Positions 8,416 to 16,685 of a stretch of 60,240 nucleotides of DNA are shown piece by piece. This DNA comes from an uncultured Rubrobacteraceae bacterium (GTDB lineage: Bacteria > Actinomycetota > Rubrobacteria > Rubrobacterales > Rubrobacteraceae), in contig CADCVF010000079.1 of the NCBI GenBank assembly GCA_902806095.1, positions 1 to 60,240 of the forward strand, read 5' to 3'. How positions within the stretch are numbered: position 1 is the stretch's first letter; each line of letters opens with the position of its first letter. A program made the position numbers and the translations under genes. The notes under the pieces are model-generated. The model ran no database searches, was not told the origin of the DNA, and saw only the letters and a program-made list of their open reading frames with translations.

Positions 8416-8660
8416 CTGATCTCCTGATCTCCGAGCAACACCCGCGCCAACTCCTCGGGGCCACGCGCGAGGGCGCCCCGCTGTAGGAGCTCGGCACGAA
8501 TCAGATCTATCCTCCCCTGGAGGATTCTCCGCCTGTAACTGATCCTACGCTCCTCCTCCGAGAGCGCCTCTAGAGTCTCTCTCAGATCCTCCTCAGAGAG
8601 GGCTGTGATGTCCCAGGCGTCCTCCCAGTCGAAACTCCCATGCACCCCTGAATCGTCCAT
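8412..8660 (-). CDS. rsiG: RsiG-like anti-sigma factor with c-di-GMP-binding signature
   Basis: 82 residues from ATG 8660 (the frame is open to 8696). It is predicted to be almost entirely helical. Residues 37-52 spell exactly E-X3-S-X2-R-X3-Q-X3-D (E37, S41, R44, Q48, D52). This is the signature by which Streptomyces RsiG binds c-di-GMP and then sequesters the sigma factor WhiG. Streptomyces RsiG carries two motif copies; this protein has one, as described for Rubrobacter, where the protein works as a homodimer. The gene sits between manC-like and FHA genes. No whiG is in the window. The motif is seen directly; function is by homology. Confidence 0.82.
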   Translation of the reverse strand: MDDSGVHGSFDWEDAWDITALSEEDLRETLEALSEEERRISYRRRILQGRIDLIRAELLQRGALARGPEELARVLLGDQEIR

Positions 8661-8698
8661 GGCACGAGTATAACCTACCCTGAACCTGAAGTGCAATC

Positions 8699-11209
8699 TC
8701 AGCTTGAAAGCAGAGCCTGGTCGTCGATCAGGGTCTTCACCAGGTCAACATACTCCTCCACTATCTCCGCTGGACTCCCGTAGCCTTCCTTGGACTCGGC
8801 GTAGACGTAGAACACGGGGCTGTCCGGATCAGGGAGCATAAGGACCCAGCCGTCTTCGACGCCAAGCAGCACGCCCTCGGCGAGGATGGCATCGGGGTCT
8901 CCGCCGAACTTCTCGGCGAGGCCGCGCATCACGCGTCCTTTGGCCGACCACGGGCACTCGATGCGTTCTCTGTGGACGTGGTCGAAGGACTCTCCGAACT
9001 TCTGGCGCACGCTGGAGAGAGACGTCTCGCGGAACACTTCCAGGGCGCTGGCCAGCGTCATAAAGCAGTCAGGAGCAGGCAGGAACGCAGGGAAGATGTA
9101 GCGGCCGTCGGCGAGAGAAGCGAGGTCAGCCCGGATACCTGCCGCCTTTATGGCGACGTTGGAGAGGCCTGTGCGGCTCATTTCGACGCTACCATCGCCT
9201 TCCTCGACGAGCTTGTGGTATCTGCGGCTGAGGTTTATCGGGAGCACGGCCCTTTGCGGATGCATCTGGTCGATGAGGCAGGCGAGCATGACGTCGGGTG
9301 GGACCCACTCGCCCGTATCGTCGACGAACTGCACGTACTCGGCTTCGGGACCGACGACGGCGCCGAAGGCCGCGTCCACTGTCGGCACGATGCGGGCGAC
9401 GCGCTCGATGCTCTCCTGTAGGTTCATCCTCCCCGCTTCACCGACGGCGTTGGCGTTGGCGAAGCCTTCCATGACGACGGCGCTCACGCCGAGACGGGAG
9501 AACACACGGCTCGCCACAAGGCCGGCGACGCCACCGCAGAAATCGACCACGATGGTGGCTCCCGACGTTTTTTCCCTGTCCACGGCGCGTTCGAGGCGCT
9601 CCACGAACTGCTCCACGACGCGGCCGGGGTAGATCAACTCCCCAATGTCCCTGCCGTAGGCCCTACGGTAATCCTCGCGCACGAAGGCCTTCTCTACGGA
9701 CCTCGCATCCCCCTCCGATATAGGGGTGGCGTCGGAGGAGAAGAAGAGGATCTCGACGTCGTCGGGGTCGCTGCCGGCGCGGACATGCGCCCCTGCCGAA
9801 GACTTGCCTGCGAGCACGTCGTGGCGGACGACCCCGGCGTGGGCGGCCCTGAGGTCCCTGATGTTGATCCCGGTTCCGAGCAGCGCGGCTGTCATCGCAC
9901 GCTTGGCGACCTGGGCCGAGAGCGAGGAGTCGCGTCCGAGGGTTACGACGGCCCCTGGGTCGTGCGTGGTGCCGAAGGATGAGGCCAGGCGGGTGACGAA
10001 CTCTGGCGTGAGGTCCACGTTGAACTTGCCGCTTACGATGCCGCGTTTGAACACCGTACGCAGGCCCATGGTCTCGTAGATCAGGGACTGCGTTACGTTG
10101 GCGCCGGTCTCTATCGTCTTGTGAGGGTACACTTTGACCTCTGGGGCTATGGTCGCACCTTCACCGACGATCACATCGTCACCGAGGGCGCTGCGTTCCA
10201 GGATGCGGGCCCGCGCCTGTACGTAGGAGTTGCGGCCGACGAGGGTGTCTACCAGCTCGGCACCCTCTCCTATGTAGGTCCCCTCAGCGATTACGCTACG
10301 CTCCACCGTGGCACCGGCCGAGACGACAACGTTGTCGGCGATGACCGAGTAGGCGCCTATTTTTGCGCCCTCATCGACGCGGACGTTCTCCCCGATCACG
10401 ACTGGCCCTTCGAGCTCGTCGTCGTCGACCAGCGCCCTGCGCCCGACGAAGATGTTCTCCCTCAGGCGCGTGCCAGGGGGCCTGATTCCCTGTACGCGGC
10501 CGTCGAGAACGTCGCGTTGGGCACCGGCGAACTGCTCCAGCGTACCTATGTCCTCCCAGTAATCCTCGGTGATGTAGCCGTAGAGCGGACGCCCGGCGTC
10601 GAGGAGTCTTGGGAAGAGGTCTTTGGAGAAGTCGTACTCACCGTCCTCGGGGATCTCGGCCGTCGCCGAAGGTTCGAGCAGGTAGATGCCGGTGTTTACG
10701 GTATCTGAGAAGACCTGCCCCCATGCCGGCTTCTCCAGAAAGCGCGAGATACGCCCGTCCTCCTCGGTTATGACGATGCCGAAATCCAGAGGGTTCTCGA
10801 CGCTCTTTAGGACCATGGTGGCCTCGGAGCCCTTCTCCCCGTGGAACTGGACCAGCCGGCTCAGATCGGCGTCGGTCAGGGCGTCGCCGCTTATGATGAG
10901 CAGCCGCTCGCCCCCGAGGCCGAGTTGCTGCTCGGCCATCTTCACGGAGCCTGCGGTCCCCGCCGGCGCGTCTTCGACGGAATAGCGCATGTTCACGCCC
11001 CACTCCGAACCGTTCCCAAAGTAGTCCCTTATCTCATCCGGCATGAACTGCAAGGTCACGGCGATGTCGGTGAAGCCGTGGCGCTCTAGTAGTCTCACGA
11101 TGTGCTCCATGCAGGGCGCGTTGACTATGGGGATCATCGGCTTGGGCTGATCGCTGGTAAGTGGCCTCAGGCGTGTGCCCTGCCCTCCGGCCATGATGAT
11201 CGCCTTCAT
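8699..11209 (-). CDS. Mannose-1-phosphate guanylyltransferase / phosphomannomutase-like fusion
   Basis: 836 residues in three parts. Residues 1-235 form a nucleotidyltransferase (GGQGTRLRPLTSDQPKPM, then SGDALTD and LEKPAWGQVFSD) that would make an NDP-sugar, probably GDP-mannose. Residues about 250-370 are a left-handed beta-helix hexapeptide-repeat section (VVIGENVRVDEGAKIGAYSV). Residues about 380-836 resemble an alpha-phosphohexomutase. In that domain the usual phosphoserine loop (TASHNP) and the metal loop (DGDGDR) are not recognisable: the corresponding segments read HVRAGSDPDDVE and VVGPEAEYVQF. The mutase half is therefore probably inactive or altered. It is the first gene of the operon with rsiG, 38 bp upstream of it. 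The product likely feeds cell-surface glycans or mannosylated solutes. Confidence 0.83.
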   Translation of the reverse strand: MKAIIMAGGQGTRLRPLTSDQPKPMIPIVNAPCMEHIVRLLERHGFTDIAVTLQFMPDEIRDYFGNGSEWGVNMRYSVEDAPAGTAGSVKMAEQQLGLGGERLLIISGDALTDADLSRLVQFHGEKGSEATMVLKSVENPLDFGIVITEEDGRISRFLEKPAWGQVFSDTVNTGIYLLEPSATAEIPEDGEYDFSKDLFPRLLDAGRPLYGYITEDYWEDIGTLEQFAGAQRDVLDGRVQGIRPPGTRLRENIFVGRRALVDDDELEGPVVIGENVRVDEGAKIGAYSVIADNVVVSAGATVERSVIAEGTYIGEGAELVDTLVGRNSYVQARARILERSALGDDVIVGEGATIAPEVKVYPHKTIETGANVTQSLIYETMGLRTVFKRGIVSGKFNVDLTPEFVTRLASSFGTTHDPGAVVTLGRDSSLSAQVAKRAMTAALLGTGINIRDLRAAHAGVVRHDVLAGKSSAGAHVRAGSDPDDVEILFFSSDATPISEGDARSVEKAFVREDYRRAYGRDIGELIYPGRVVEQFVERLERAVDREKTSGATIVVDFCGGVAGLVASRVFSRLGVSAVVMEGFANANAVGEAGRMNLQESIERVARIVPTVDAAFGAVVGPEAEYVQFVDDTGEWVPPDVMLACLIDQMHPQRAVLPINLSRRYHKLVEEGDGSVEMSRTGLSNVAIKAAGIRADLASLADGRYIFPAFLPAPDCFMTLASALEVFRETSLSSVRQKFGESFDHVHRERIECPWSAKGRVMRGLAEKFGGDPDAILAEGVLLGVEDGWVLMLPDPDSPVFYVYAESKEGYGSPAEIVEEYVDLVKTLIDDQALLSS

Positions 11210-11334
11210 CGAGCCTCACTCCACGCAGGGCCGCAGCTCATGCGAGGCGACCTCGCTGCCACATCGAACATAGTCTCTCCTCTTTCTCTAATGACCCTTC
11301 CCGCCGAAGGGATTGCTTTCCCGCCAAGAGTCTA

Positions 11335-11382
11335 CCAGCACGCTACGCCCTTCGGGCTTCGCTTTTCAGCATTTCAGCCAGG
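11335..11382. repeat. Octamer-ladder repeat, copy 2
   Basis: CAGCACGCT, then a small GC hairpin (GCCC TTC GGGC), then CGCT, TTTCAGCATT, TCAGCC. It lies 28 bp beyond the 3' end of der. It aligns along its whole length with the left half of the copy at 36763. Confidence 0.75.
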
Positions 11383-11409
11383 ACCTGAACATGCGAAAGC
11401 TGACGTGCC

Positions 11410-12714
11410 CTACCGGCTGCTCTTGACTCTAATTCTGACGCTGACGCCCCAGAGACCATACCTTTTGCGCAGCGCGTTCTCCAGATAGCGCAGGTAGCTC
11501 TCGGGCAGATCCTTCGGCCTGTTGGCGAAGAGCGTGAATCTCGGTGGTTCCGTGCCCGTCTGGGTAGCGTAGCGGATCTTGACTCCCTTCGGCGGCGCGC
11601 TGCGTTCTACCACATCACCAATGAACTCTGCTACCTCGTGCGTCGGCACCCGCAGCCGGTATGCTCGCCCTACTCCTGCCGCGAAAGGCAAGACCTCCTC
11701 GACCCCTGCGCCCGTGAGTGCGGAGACGTATACGGCCTGAGGCTTGAGGTCGGTGAGGCGGGACGACACGAGTCCCTCTATCTCCCGCAGACGTTCTGGG
11801 GCCACGAGATCTCGCTTGTTGACGACGACCCCGCACGAAGAGCCCGCCTCCTCTATCTCACGGGCGATCCTGAGGTCCCCCGCGACGATGCCGTCCGTGG
11901 CATCGACCAAGAGCAACGATACGTCGGAGATCCTTATCGCCTCGGAGGTCCGCAAGGATGAGTAATAAGGCACGCCGCTGGCCCGCCTGGCGCCCTTGCT
12001 CACCCCCGCGGTGTCGAGCAGGAGATAGCGTCCCGCCTCTCCCTCTACTTCAAGTGTAATTTCGGCCGCGACGGCGTCGGTCGTCGTGCCTGCTTTCTCC
12101 GAGACGACGGCGCGGTCGGTGCCGAGCAGACGATTGAGGAGCGTACTCTTTCCGACGTTCGGCCTGCCGACGATAGCGAGCTTTGGGGGCTCATCCTCCG
12201 TGTCCGGGTCGGACTGAGGCAGAAGGGAGACGACGACGTCGAGTAGGTCACCGATGCCAAGGCCGTGCAACGCCGAGATCGCATGCGGCTCGCCCTCGCC
12301 GAGGGTGTAGAAGCTGTGGCGTTCGGTATCGTCGGCTGGGTTATCCAGCTTGTTGACGGCGAGCACGGCCCTGGCCCGTGCCCGCCTGAGCTCGCCTGCG
12401 ATAACAGCGTCGGCCTCGGTGGGCCCGAGCCTGGCGTCCGTAAGGTGCACAACCACATCGGCCTCCTCGAGGGCCACCCTCGACTGCAGCGTCACGAGGG
12501 CCCCGAGGCCGACCTTCGCGCGCGGCTCCATCCCGCCGGTATCGACCAGCGTGAACTCCCTGCCCGCCCACTCCGCCCTGCTATACCCCCTGTCGCGGGT
12601 GGTACCCGGTCTCTCCGAGACGACCGCACCGCGGCGGCGCATGATCCTGTTCACGAGCGAGCTCTTCCCCACGTTGGGAGCCCCGACTACGGCGACCACG
12701 GGTAGACCTTTCAA
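11410..12714 (-). CDS. der: Ribosome biogenesis GTPase Der (EngA)
   Basis: 434 residues with the family's two tandem GTPase domains. Domain 1 shows GAPNVGKSSLVNRIM, DTGGMEP and NKLD. Domain 2 shows GRPNVGKSTLLNRLL, DTAGVSKG and NKRD. A KH-like RNA-binding domain ends the protein (PPRFTLFANRP, SYLRYLENALRKRYGLWGV). Der is an essential GTPase for 50S ribosomal subunit maturation in the cytoplasm. The start overlaps the plsC stop by 4 bp, and this is the last gene of the long pyrG-to-der operon. Length and motifs are normal, and nothing is missing. Confidence 0.96.
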   Translation of the reverse strand: MKGLPVVAVVGAPNVGKSSLVNRIMRRRGAVVSERPGTTRDRGYSRAEWAGREFTLVDTGGMEPRAKVGLGALVTLQSRVALEEADVVVHLTDARLGPTEADAVIAGELRRARARAVLAVNKLDNPADDTERHSFYTLGEGEPHAISALHGLGIGDLLDVVVSLLPQSDPDTEDEPPKLAIVGRPNVGKSTLLNRLLGTDRAVVSEKAGTTTDAVAAEITLEVEGEAGRYLLLDTAGVSKGARRASGVPYYSSLRTSEAIRISDVSLLLVDATDGIVAGDLRIAREIEEAGSSCGVVVNKRDLVAPERLREIEGLVSSRLTDLKPQAVYVSALTGAGVEEVLPFAAGVGRAYRLRVPTHEVAEFIGDVVERSAPPKGVKIRYATQTGTEPPRFTLFANRPKDLPESYLRYLENALRKRYGLWGVSVRIRVKSSR

Positions 12715-13358
12715 GTCGGCTCCCGTCGTTGTGGCAGGGCGTAGATGGTACGCATGATCTCATCGGCCGCCTCGCGGTAGGCCGAACCACCGCGGAGCGC
12801 CGGGTCCATTTGAATCGGTTCGCCCACGAAGATGCGGAGCCGCTGGCCGCGCAGGCGGGAGAGGGGTCCAGGCAGCCTTCCCACATGAACCGGCAGTACG
12901 GAGGCGCCGCTTCGGGCCGCGAGTACGATGACCCCGCTCTTCGCTTCCCTGGAGCTTCCTGCGCCCCTGTGGGTGCCTTCCGGGAAGATCCCCAACGCCC
13001 AACCTTCGGCCAGGAAGGCCAGGGCCGCGCGGATCGCACCCCTCCCACCGCCCTCGCGGTCGACGGGGAAAGAACCGATGAACTCGAAGAACTTCCTGAA
13101 AGGGAAGCCGAAGAGCTGCTTCTTGGCCATCCATTGCAGGCGCCTAGGGACGGCCACGCAGACAAGGACGGGGTCAGCATACTGGCTGTGGTTGGAAGCC
13201 ACTACCAGGGGTCCTTCCGAAGGCACCCTTTCTCCGCCGTGCAGGGTGTAACCGAACAGGAAGCGGCAGAGCAGGATCATCGCCCTTCGGAACAGGCGGT
13301 ACCTCGTTGACATCTCGCGCGGGGTACTTTTCCCCTCGAAGAGCACGGCCCCACTCAC
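12711..13358 (-). CDS. plsC: 1-acyl-sn-glycerol-3-phosphate acyltransferase (PlsC family)
   Basis: 215 residues. It should transfer an acyl chain to lysophosphatidic acid, giving phosphatidic acid at the membrane. The catalytic H-X4-D box is NHSQYADP, followed by the substrate-binding motifs FPVDREGGGRG and FPEGTHRG. The N-terminal region (LFRRAMILLCRFLFGYTL) can serve as a membrane anchor. The gene overlaps cmk and der by 4 bp each. The cmk-plsC-der order recurs in actinobacteria and related groups, which supports the assignment. The family also includes acyltransferases with other acceptors. Confidence 0.9.
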   Translation of the reverse strand: MSGAVLFEGKSTPREMSTRYRLFRRAMILLCRFLFGYTLHGGERVPSEGPLVVASNHSQYADPVLVCVAVPRRLQWMAKKQLFGFPFRKFFEFIGSFPVDREGGGRGAIRAALAFLAEGWALGIFPEGTHRGAGSSREAKSGVIVLAARSGASVLPVHVGRLPGPLSRLRGQRLRIFVGEPIQMDPALRGGSAYREAADEIMRTIYALPQRREPT

Positions 13359-14020
13359 GTTTGCCCGCGCAGTTCGTTGGCAAGGTCCAGGACCCTGGAG
13401 ATGACTTCTTCGAGGCTCAGCGACGTCGTATCGAGGACGAGGGCATCCGCGGCGGGCTTGAGCGGTGAGATCTCACGCTCCGAATCCTGGCGGTCACGCC
13501 TGGCTATGGCGGCCCTGATGCGATCCAACTCCCCCTCCCTGCCCGTCTGGTACGCCCGCCTGCGAGCCCGCTCCTCCGCGGCGGCGGATAGGTAGACCTT
13601 CAACTCAGCGTCAGGCAGGACGACGGTACCGATGTCCCTTCCCTCGACGACGGCCCCACCCCTGGCCCTAGCCTTCTCCGCCGCGGCCCGCTGCACAGGG
13701 AGCAGTACTTCTCTGAGGGGCGCATGGGCAGAGACCTTCGATGCCGCCGCAGAGACTTCGGGGGAGCGGAGCTCAGGCTCCGCCACCCTCGCCCCGTCGA
13801 TGCTCGCACCCTCCGGATCTAGCCAAACCCTGCGCGCGAGGGCCGCAAGCTCCTCCCCGTCAGCGAGGTCGACGTTCTCGCGCAGGGCCAGGAGTGCGGC
13901 GGCCCTGTAGGCGGCGCCCGTGTTGAGGTTGACGACCCCCAGGCGCCAGGCAACCGCCCGCGCGACCGAGCTCTTCCCACTCCCCGCGGGTCCGTCTATG
14001 GCTACTAGAATGCCTCCCAT
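13355..14020 (-). CDS. cmk: Cytidylate kinase
   Basis: 221 residues. It phosphorylates CMP and dCMP with ATP. The P-loop is IDGPAGSGKSSVA; the NMP-binding region includes NTGAAYRAAAL (many homologues have GAMYR), then VVEGRDIGTVVLPDAELKV and the LID region RRAYQTGREGELDRI. The last helix carries TTSLSLEEVISRVLDL. The length is typical. It lies 33 bp after aroA and overlaps plsC by 4 bp. With pyrG at the head of the same operon, two pyrimidine nucleotide steps are coordinated. Confidence 0.95.
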   Translation of the reverse strand: MGGILVAIDGPAGSGKSSVARAVAWRLGVVNLNTGAAYRAAALLALRENVDLADGEELAALARRVWLDPEGASIDGARVAEPELRSPEVSAAASKVSAHAPLREVLLPVQRAAAEKARARGGAVVEGRDIGTVVLPDAELKVYLSAAAEERARRRAYQTGREGELDRIRAAIARRDRQDSEREISPLKPAADALVLDTTSLSLEEVISRVLDLANELRGQT

Positions 14021-14053
14021 GGACCCGGAAGTATAGCCGAAAGCCCCTGCGCC

Positions 14054-15382
14054 TCACCGCAGGGATTCCAACAGCCCGAAGTAGCCCGGAAAGGTCTTGG
14101 TCACGCACCCAGGGTCCCCGATCCCGACTCCCGGCGTAGCGAGCCCCGTTACCGCAAATGCCATCGCCATCCTGTGGTCGCCGTAAGTTCGTACAACCCC
14201 AGGCCGTACTATTCCAGGTATTATGTGTATAGATGATGGAGAGGTTCGTATTTCGACACCGAGACGGCTGAGTTCGGTAGCGACGGCGGAGAGCCTATCG
14301 GACTCCTGGAGTCGGGTATGGGCTACGTTTTTGATAGTGGTAGGGCTTGTGGCGAAGGGAGCGATGGCTGAGAGTGTGATCATGGTGTCGGAGAACGCGT
14401 TCATGTCGACTTCGACGCCCCGCAGCCGGTCGGGTCCTTCTACCTCGACAGAATCAGAGGACATCTCGACCCTGCAGCCCATGTCGTGCAGAACCCCTAC
14501 GAAGCGGAGGTCGCCCTGCGTCGAAGTCGAGCCCAGACCGGGGATCCTCACGCGCCCTCCCGTTACGGCCGCGGCCGCCATAAAGTAGGACGCCCCCGAG
14601 GCGTCAGGCTCGACCTCGAAATTGCGCGCAGTGTAGACGGCGGGGTCGACAGAGTAGCGACCGTTTGATTGTTCTACCTCCACGCCGAAAGCCCGCATCA
14701 TGGAGACAGTTATACCGACGTAGGGCCAAACTTTTCGGCCCTCGGCGAGCAGCGTAGCGCGACGCCCGGCGTAGGGTGAAGCCATCAGCAGGCCGCTTAT
14801 GAACTGGCTGCTCTTGCTCCCCGACACACGAGCCTCTCCGCCGGGGATCCCGCCGCCGATCACGATCAAGGGGAACCTTCCGTATTCACCGGCGTACTCG
14901 ACCGCGGCACCGAGCTGCTTCATTGCATCTACGAGATCTGCGACCGGGCGCTCGCGCATCCTTGGAACCCCGTCCACGGTGTATGGTCCCCTGCCGAGGG
15001 CGAGCGCGGGCGGCAGGAAGCGGGCCACCGTGCCAGCGTTGCCGACGAAGAGGTCGACACCGGAGGCGTCGATCACACCGCACTGCCCGTTTACGTTGAT
15101 CTCTGCCCGCCCACTGTCGGCGCTGACGTCGATGCCGAGCCTGACGAGGGCGTGCATGAGCCAGTATGAGTCGTCTGCGAAGAGGGGGTTCGTGATCTTT
15201 GTATGCCCGTCCGCGAGCGCGGCGAGGATGAGCGCGCGGTTGGTGACGGACTTGGAACCAGGTACTCGAATCGTCGCGTCGGGTGGCCCTTCCAACGGCG
15301 TTACTTCGAGCTCCTCGGGGAACGTCGGGCGCACGTCTTCGACGGTGAAATCCACGCCCGGTACGCCCGTAACGGGGTTCAC
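14054..15382 (-). CDS. aroA: 3-phosphoshikimate 1-carboxyvinyltransferase (EPSP synthase)
   Basis: 442 residues. It joins PEP to shikimate-3-phosphate in the aromatic amino-acid pathway. Visible motifs are PGSKSVTNRALILAALA near residue 42, the PEP/inhibitor loop GNAGTVARFL, PRMRERPVADLVDAM, DMNAFSDTMITLSA with the catalytic Asp, RLQESDRLSAVATEL and YGDHRMAMAFAV. The loop that reads GNAGTAMRPL in E. coli has Phe in place of Pro and Val-Ala for Ala-Met, so it is not a textbook class I loop. There is an N-terminal extension of about 30 residues. It overlaps the pseudouridine synthase gene by 4 bp. Confidence 0.94.
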   Translation of the reverse strand: MNPVTGVPGVDFTVEDVRPTFPEELEVTPLEGPPDATIRVPGSKSVTNRALILAALADGHTKITNPLFADDSYWLMHALVRLGIDVSADSGRAEINVNGQCGVIDASGVDLFVGNAGTVARFLPPALALGRGPYTVDGVPRMRERPVADLVDAMKQLGAAVEYAGEYGRFPLIVIGGGIPGGEARVSGSKSSQFISGLLMASPYAGRRATLLAEGRKVWPYVGITVSMMRAFGVEVEQSNGRYSVDPAVYTARNFEVEPDASGASYFMAAAAVTGGRVRIPGLGSTSTQGDLRFVGVLHDMGCRVEMSSDSVEVEGPDRLRGVEVDMNAFSDTMITLSAIAPFATSPTTIKNVAHTRLQESDRLSAVATELSRLGVEIRTSPSSIHIIPGIVRPGVVRTYGDHRMAMAFAVTGLATPGVGIGDPGCVTKTFPGYFGLLESLR

Positions 15383-16074
15383 TGCAGGACCTCTAGCTCA
15401 TAAGGCGTGAGGACACGGTACTCGCCCTCGGGGAGGTCACCCAGGATTACAGGACCGACGCGCGTCCTGTGCAAAGAGATCAAACACAACCCTACGGCCA
15501 CACAAGCCCTGCGTATTATGCGGTTACGGCCTTCGTGGATCGTCAGGTCGAGGGTCGTTGTGTTTGCGGTGCAGCTCAGGTTGGCCAGTTTGGGGGCGTG
15601 CATCCTGCCGCCTTCGAGGGTGGGCCCCGCTGCAAGCGCCGCGAGGGCGGCGTCGGGGACGGGGTTTTGGAGGGTGAGGCTGTACTGTTTGTCGACCTTC
15701 GAAGAAGGGTGGGTGATGCGGTGGGCTAGCCTGCCATCGTTTGTGAGGATGAGCAGGCCCGTCGTGGAGGCGTCGAGACGGCCCGCCGGTACGAGTCCTG
15801 GCACGTCGGGCATAAGGTCGGCTACGGTCTTGCGGCCACGGTCGTCGTTCATGGTTGTCAAGTATCCCGCAGGTTTGTTCATGGCGAGGTAGACCCTGGT
15901 CTCTGGGAGGAGGACGGGGCGGCCGTCGAGTTCGACCTCATCCCCTGGTGTTACTGTGGCGCCAAGTATCGCTGTGTCGCCGTTGACCGTTACGCGGCCC
16001 GCCAGTATCGGAGTCTCGGCCTTGCGCCGCGAGGGGGCCGCGCCAGCCCTGGCGAGGAACGCTTGCAGGCGCAC
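15379..16074 (-). CDS. rluB: RsuA/RluB-family 23S (or 16S) rRNA pseudouridine synthase
   Basis: 231 residues. An S4 RNA-binding domain starts the protein (MRLQAFLARAGAAPSRRKAE). The catalytic domain follows with the active-site Asp in AGRLDASTTGLLILTNDG and the MNKPAGYLTT motif typical of the RsuA/RluB/E/F group. It isomerises a uridine in ribosomal RNA. The gene overlaps scpB by 1 bp and aroA by 4 bp. The scpA-scpB-rluB order is widespread in Gram-positives, which is why RluB is favoured over RsuA. The exact target base is not determinable here. Confidence 0.9.
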   Translation of the reverse strand: MRLQAFLARAGAAPSRRKAETPILAGRVTVNGDTAILGATVTPGDEVELDGRPVLLPETRVYLAMNKPAGYLTTMNDDRGRKTVADLMPDVPGLVPAGRLDASTTGLLILTNDGRLAHRITHPSSKVDKQYSLTLQNPVPDAALAALAAGPTLEGGRMHAPKLANLSCTANTTTLDLTIHEGRNRIIRRACVAVGLCLISLHRTRVGPVILGDLPEGEYRVLTPYELEVLQ

Positions 16075-16685
16075 TACGAAGACTCGCTTCCGGCGTCCGG
16101 CGGAGTCGTAACCGAGGACGCCAGACGTTCGCGAACACGGGCGAGCTCTTCCTGCGTCACGAGTGAATCTACAGGGGGAAAATCCTTCCTGGATGAGGCG
16201 CCGGTCGCCGCCAGAAATTCGTCGGTCACCCCGAGGAGCGCGGGTGAGCCTGGGGCGTCGTGATCAGCGCCGACCTCGACGAGCAGGTTGCGTTCGATCA
16301 GGCTGCGTATGACCGCGTCCGAGTTTACGCCCCGCACCCTGGAGACGGCTCCGCGCGTGAGCGGTCCGAGGTACAGCGCGCAGGCCAAAACCTCGTGGGC
16401 AGCGCCAGAGAGCGGCGCAGGACGGGCCTCTTGACGGAACCGCTCGATGGCAGGGGAGCAGGATGGATTCGTCGAGAGCAGATAGCCGCCGGCGACCTCT
16501 CGCAGTACGATTCCCGAAGCCTCGGGGTCGTAGCGCTCCCGCAAGTCCGTCAGGGCACCGACCAGATCCTGCTCAGAGAGGCCCGTCGCAGAGCGGAGGT
16601 CCGAGGCACCGATAGGGCTTGCACTGACCAGGAGGACCGCTTCGACCAGGTGCGCAGGCCTGGGCACCCTTTCCTGCCCGCTCAC
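16074..16685 (-). CDS. scpB: Segregation and condensation protein B
   Basis: 203 residues with the two winged-helix domains of ScpB: HLVEAVLLVSASPIGASDL and GYLLSTNPSCSPAIERF in the first, then LACALYLGPLTRGAVSRVRG and SLIERNLLVEVG in the second. ScpB dimers bind ScpA and so regulate the SMC condensin that compacts and separates chromosomes. The C-terminal 45 residues are acidic and low in complexity. The start overlaps scpA by 4 bp. No smc gene is in the window. Confidence 0.92.
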   Translation of the reverse strand: MSGQERVPRPAHLVEAVLLVSASPIGASDLRSATGLSEQDLVGALTDLRERYDPEASGIVLREVAGGYLLSTNPSCSPAIERFRQEARPAPLSGAAHEVLACALYLGPLTRGAVSRVRGVNSDAVIRSLIERNLLVEVGADHDAPGSPALLGVTDEFLAATGASSRKDFPPVDSLVTQEELARVRERLASSVTTPPDAGSESS

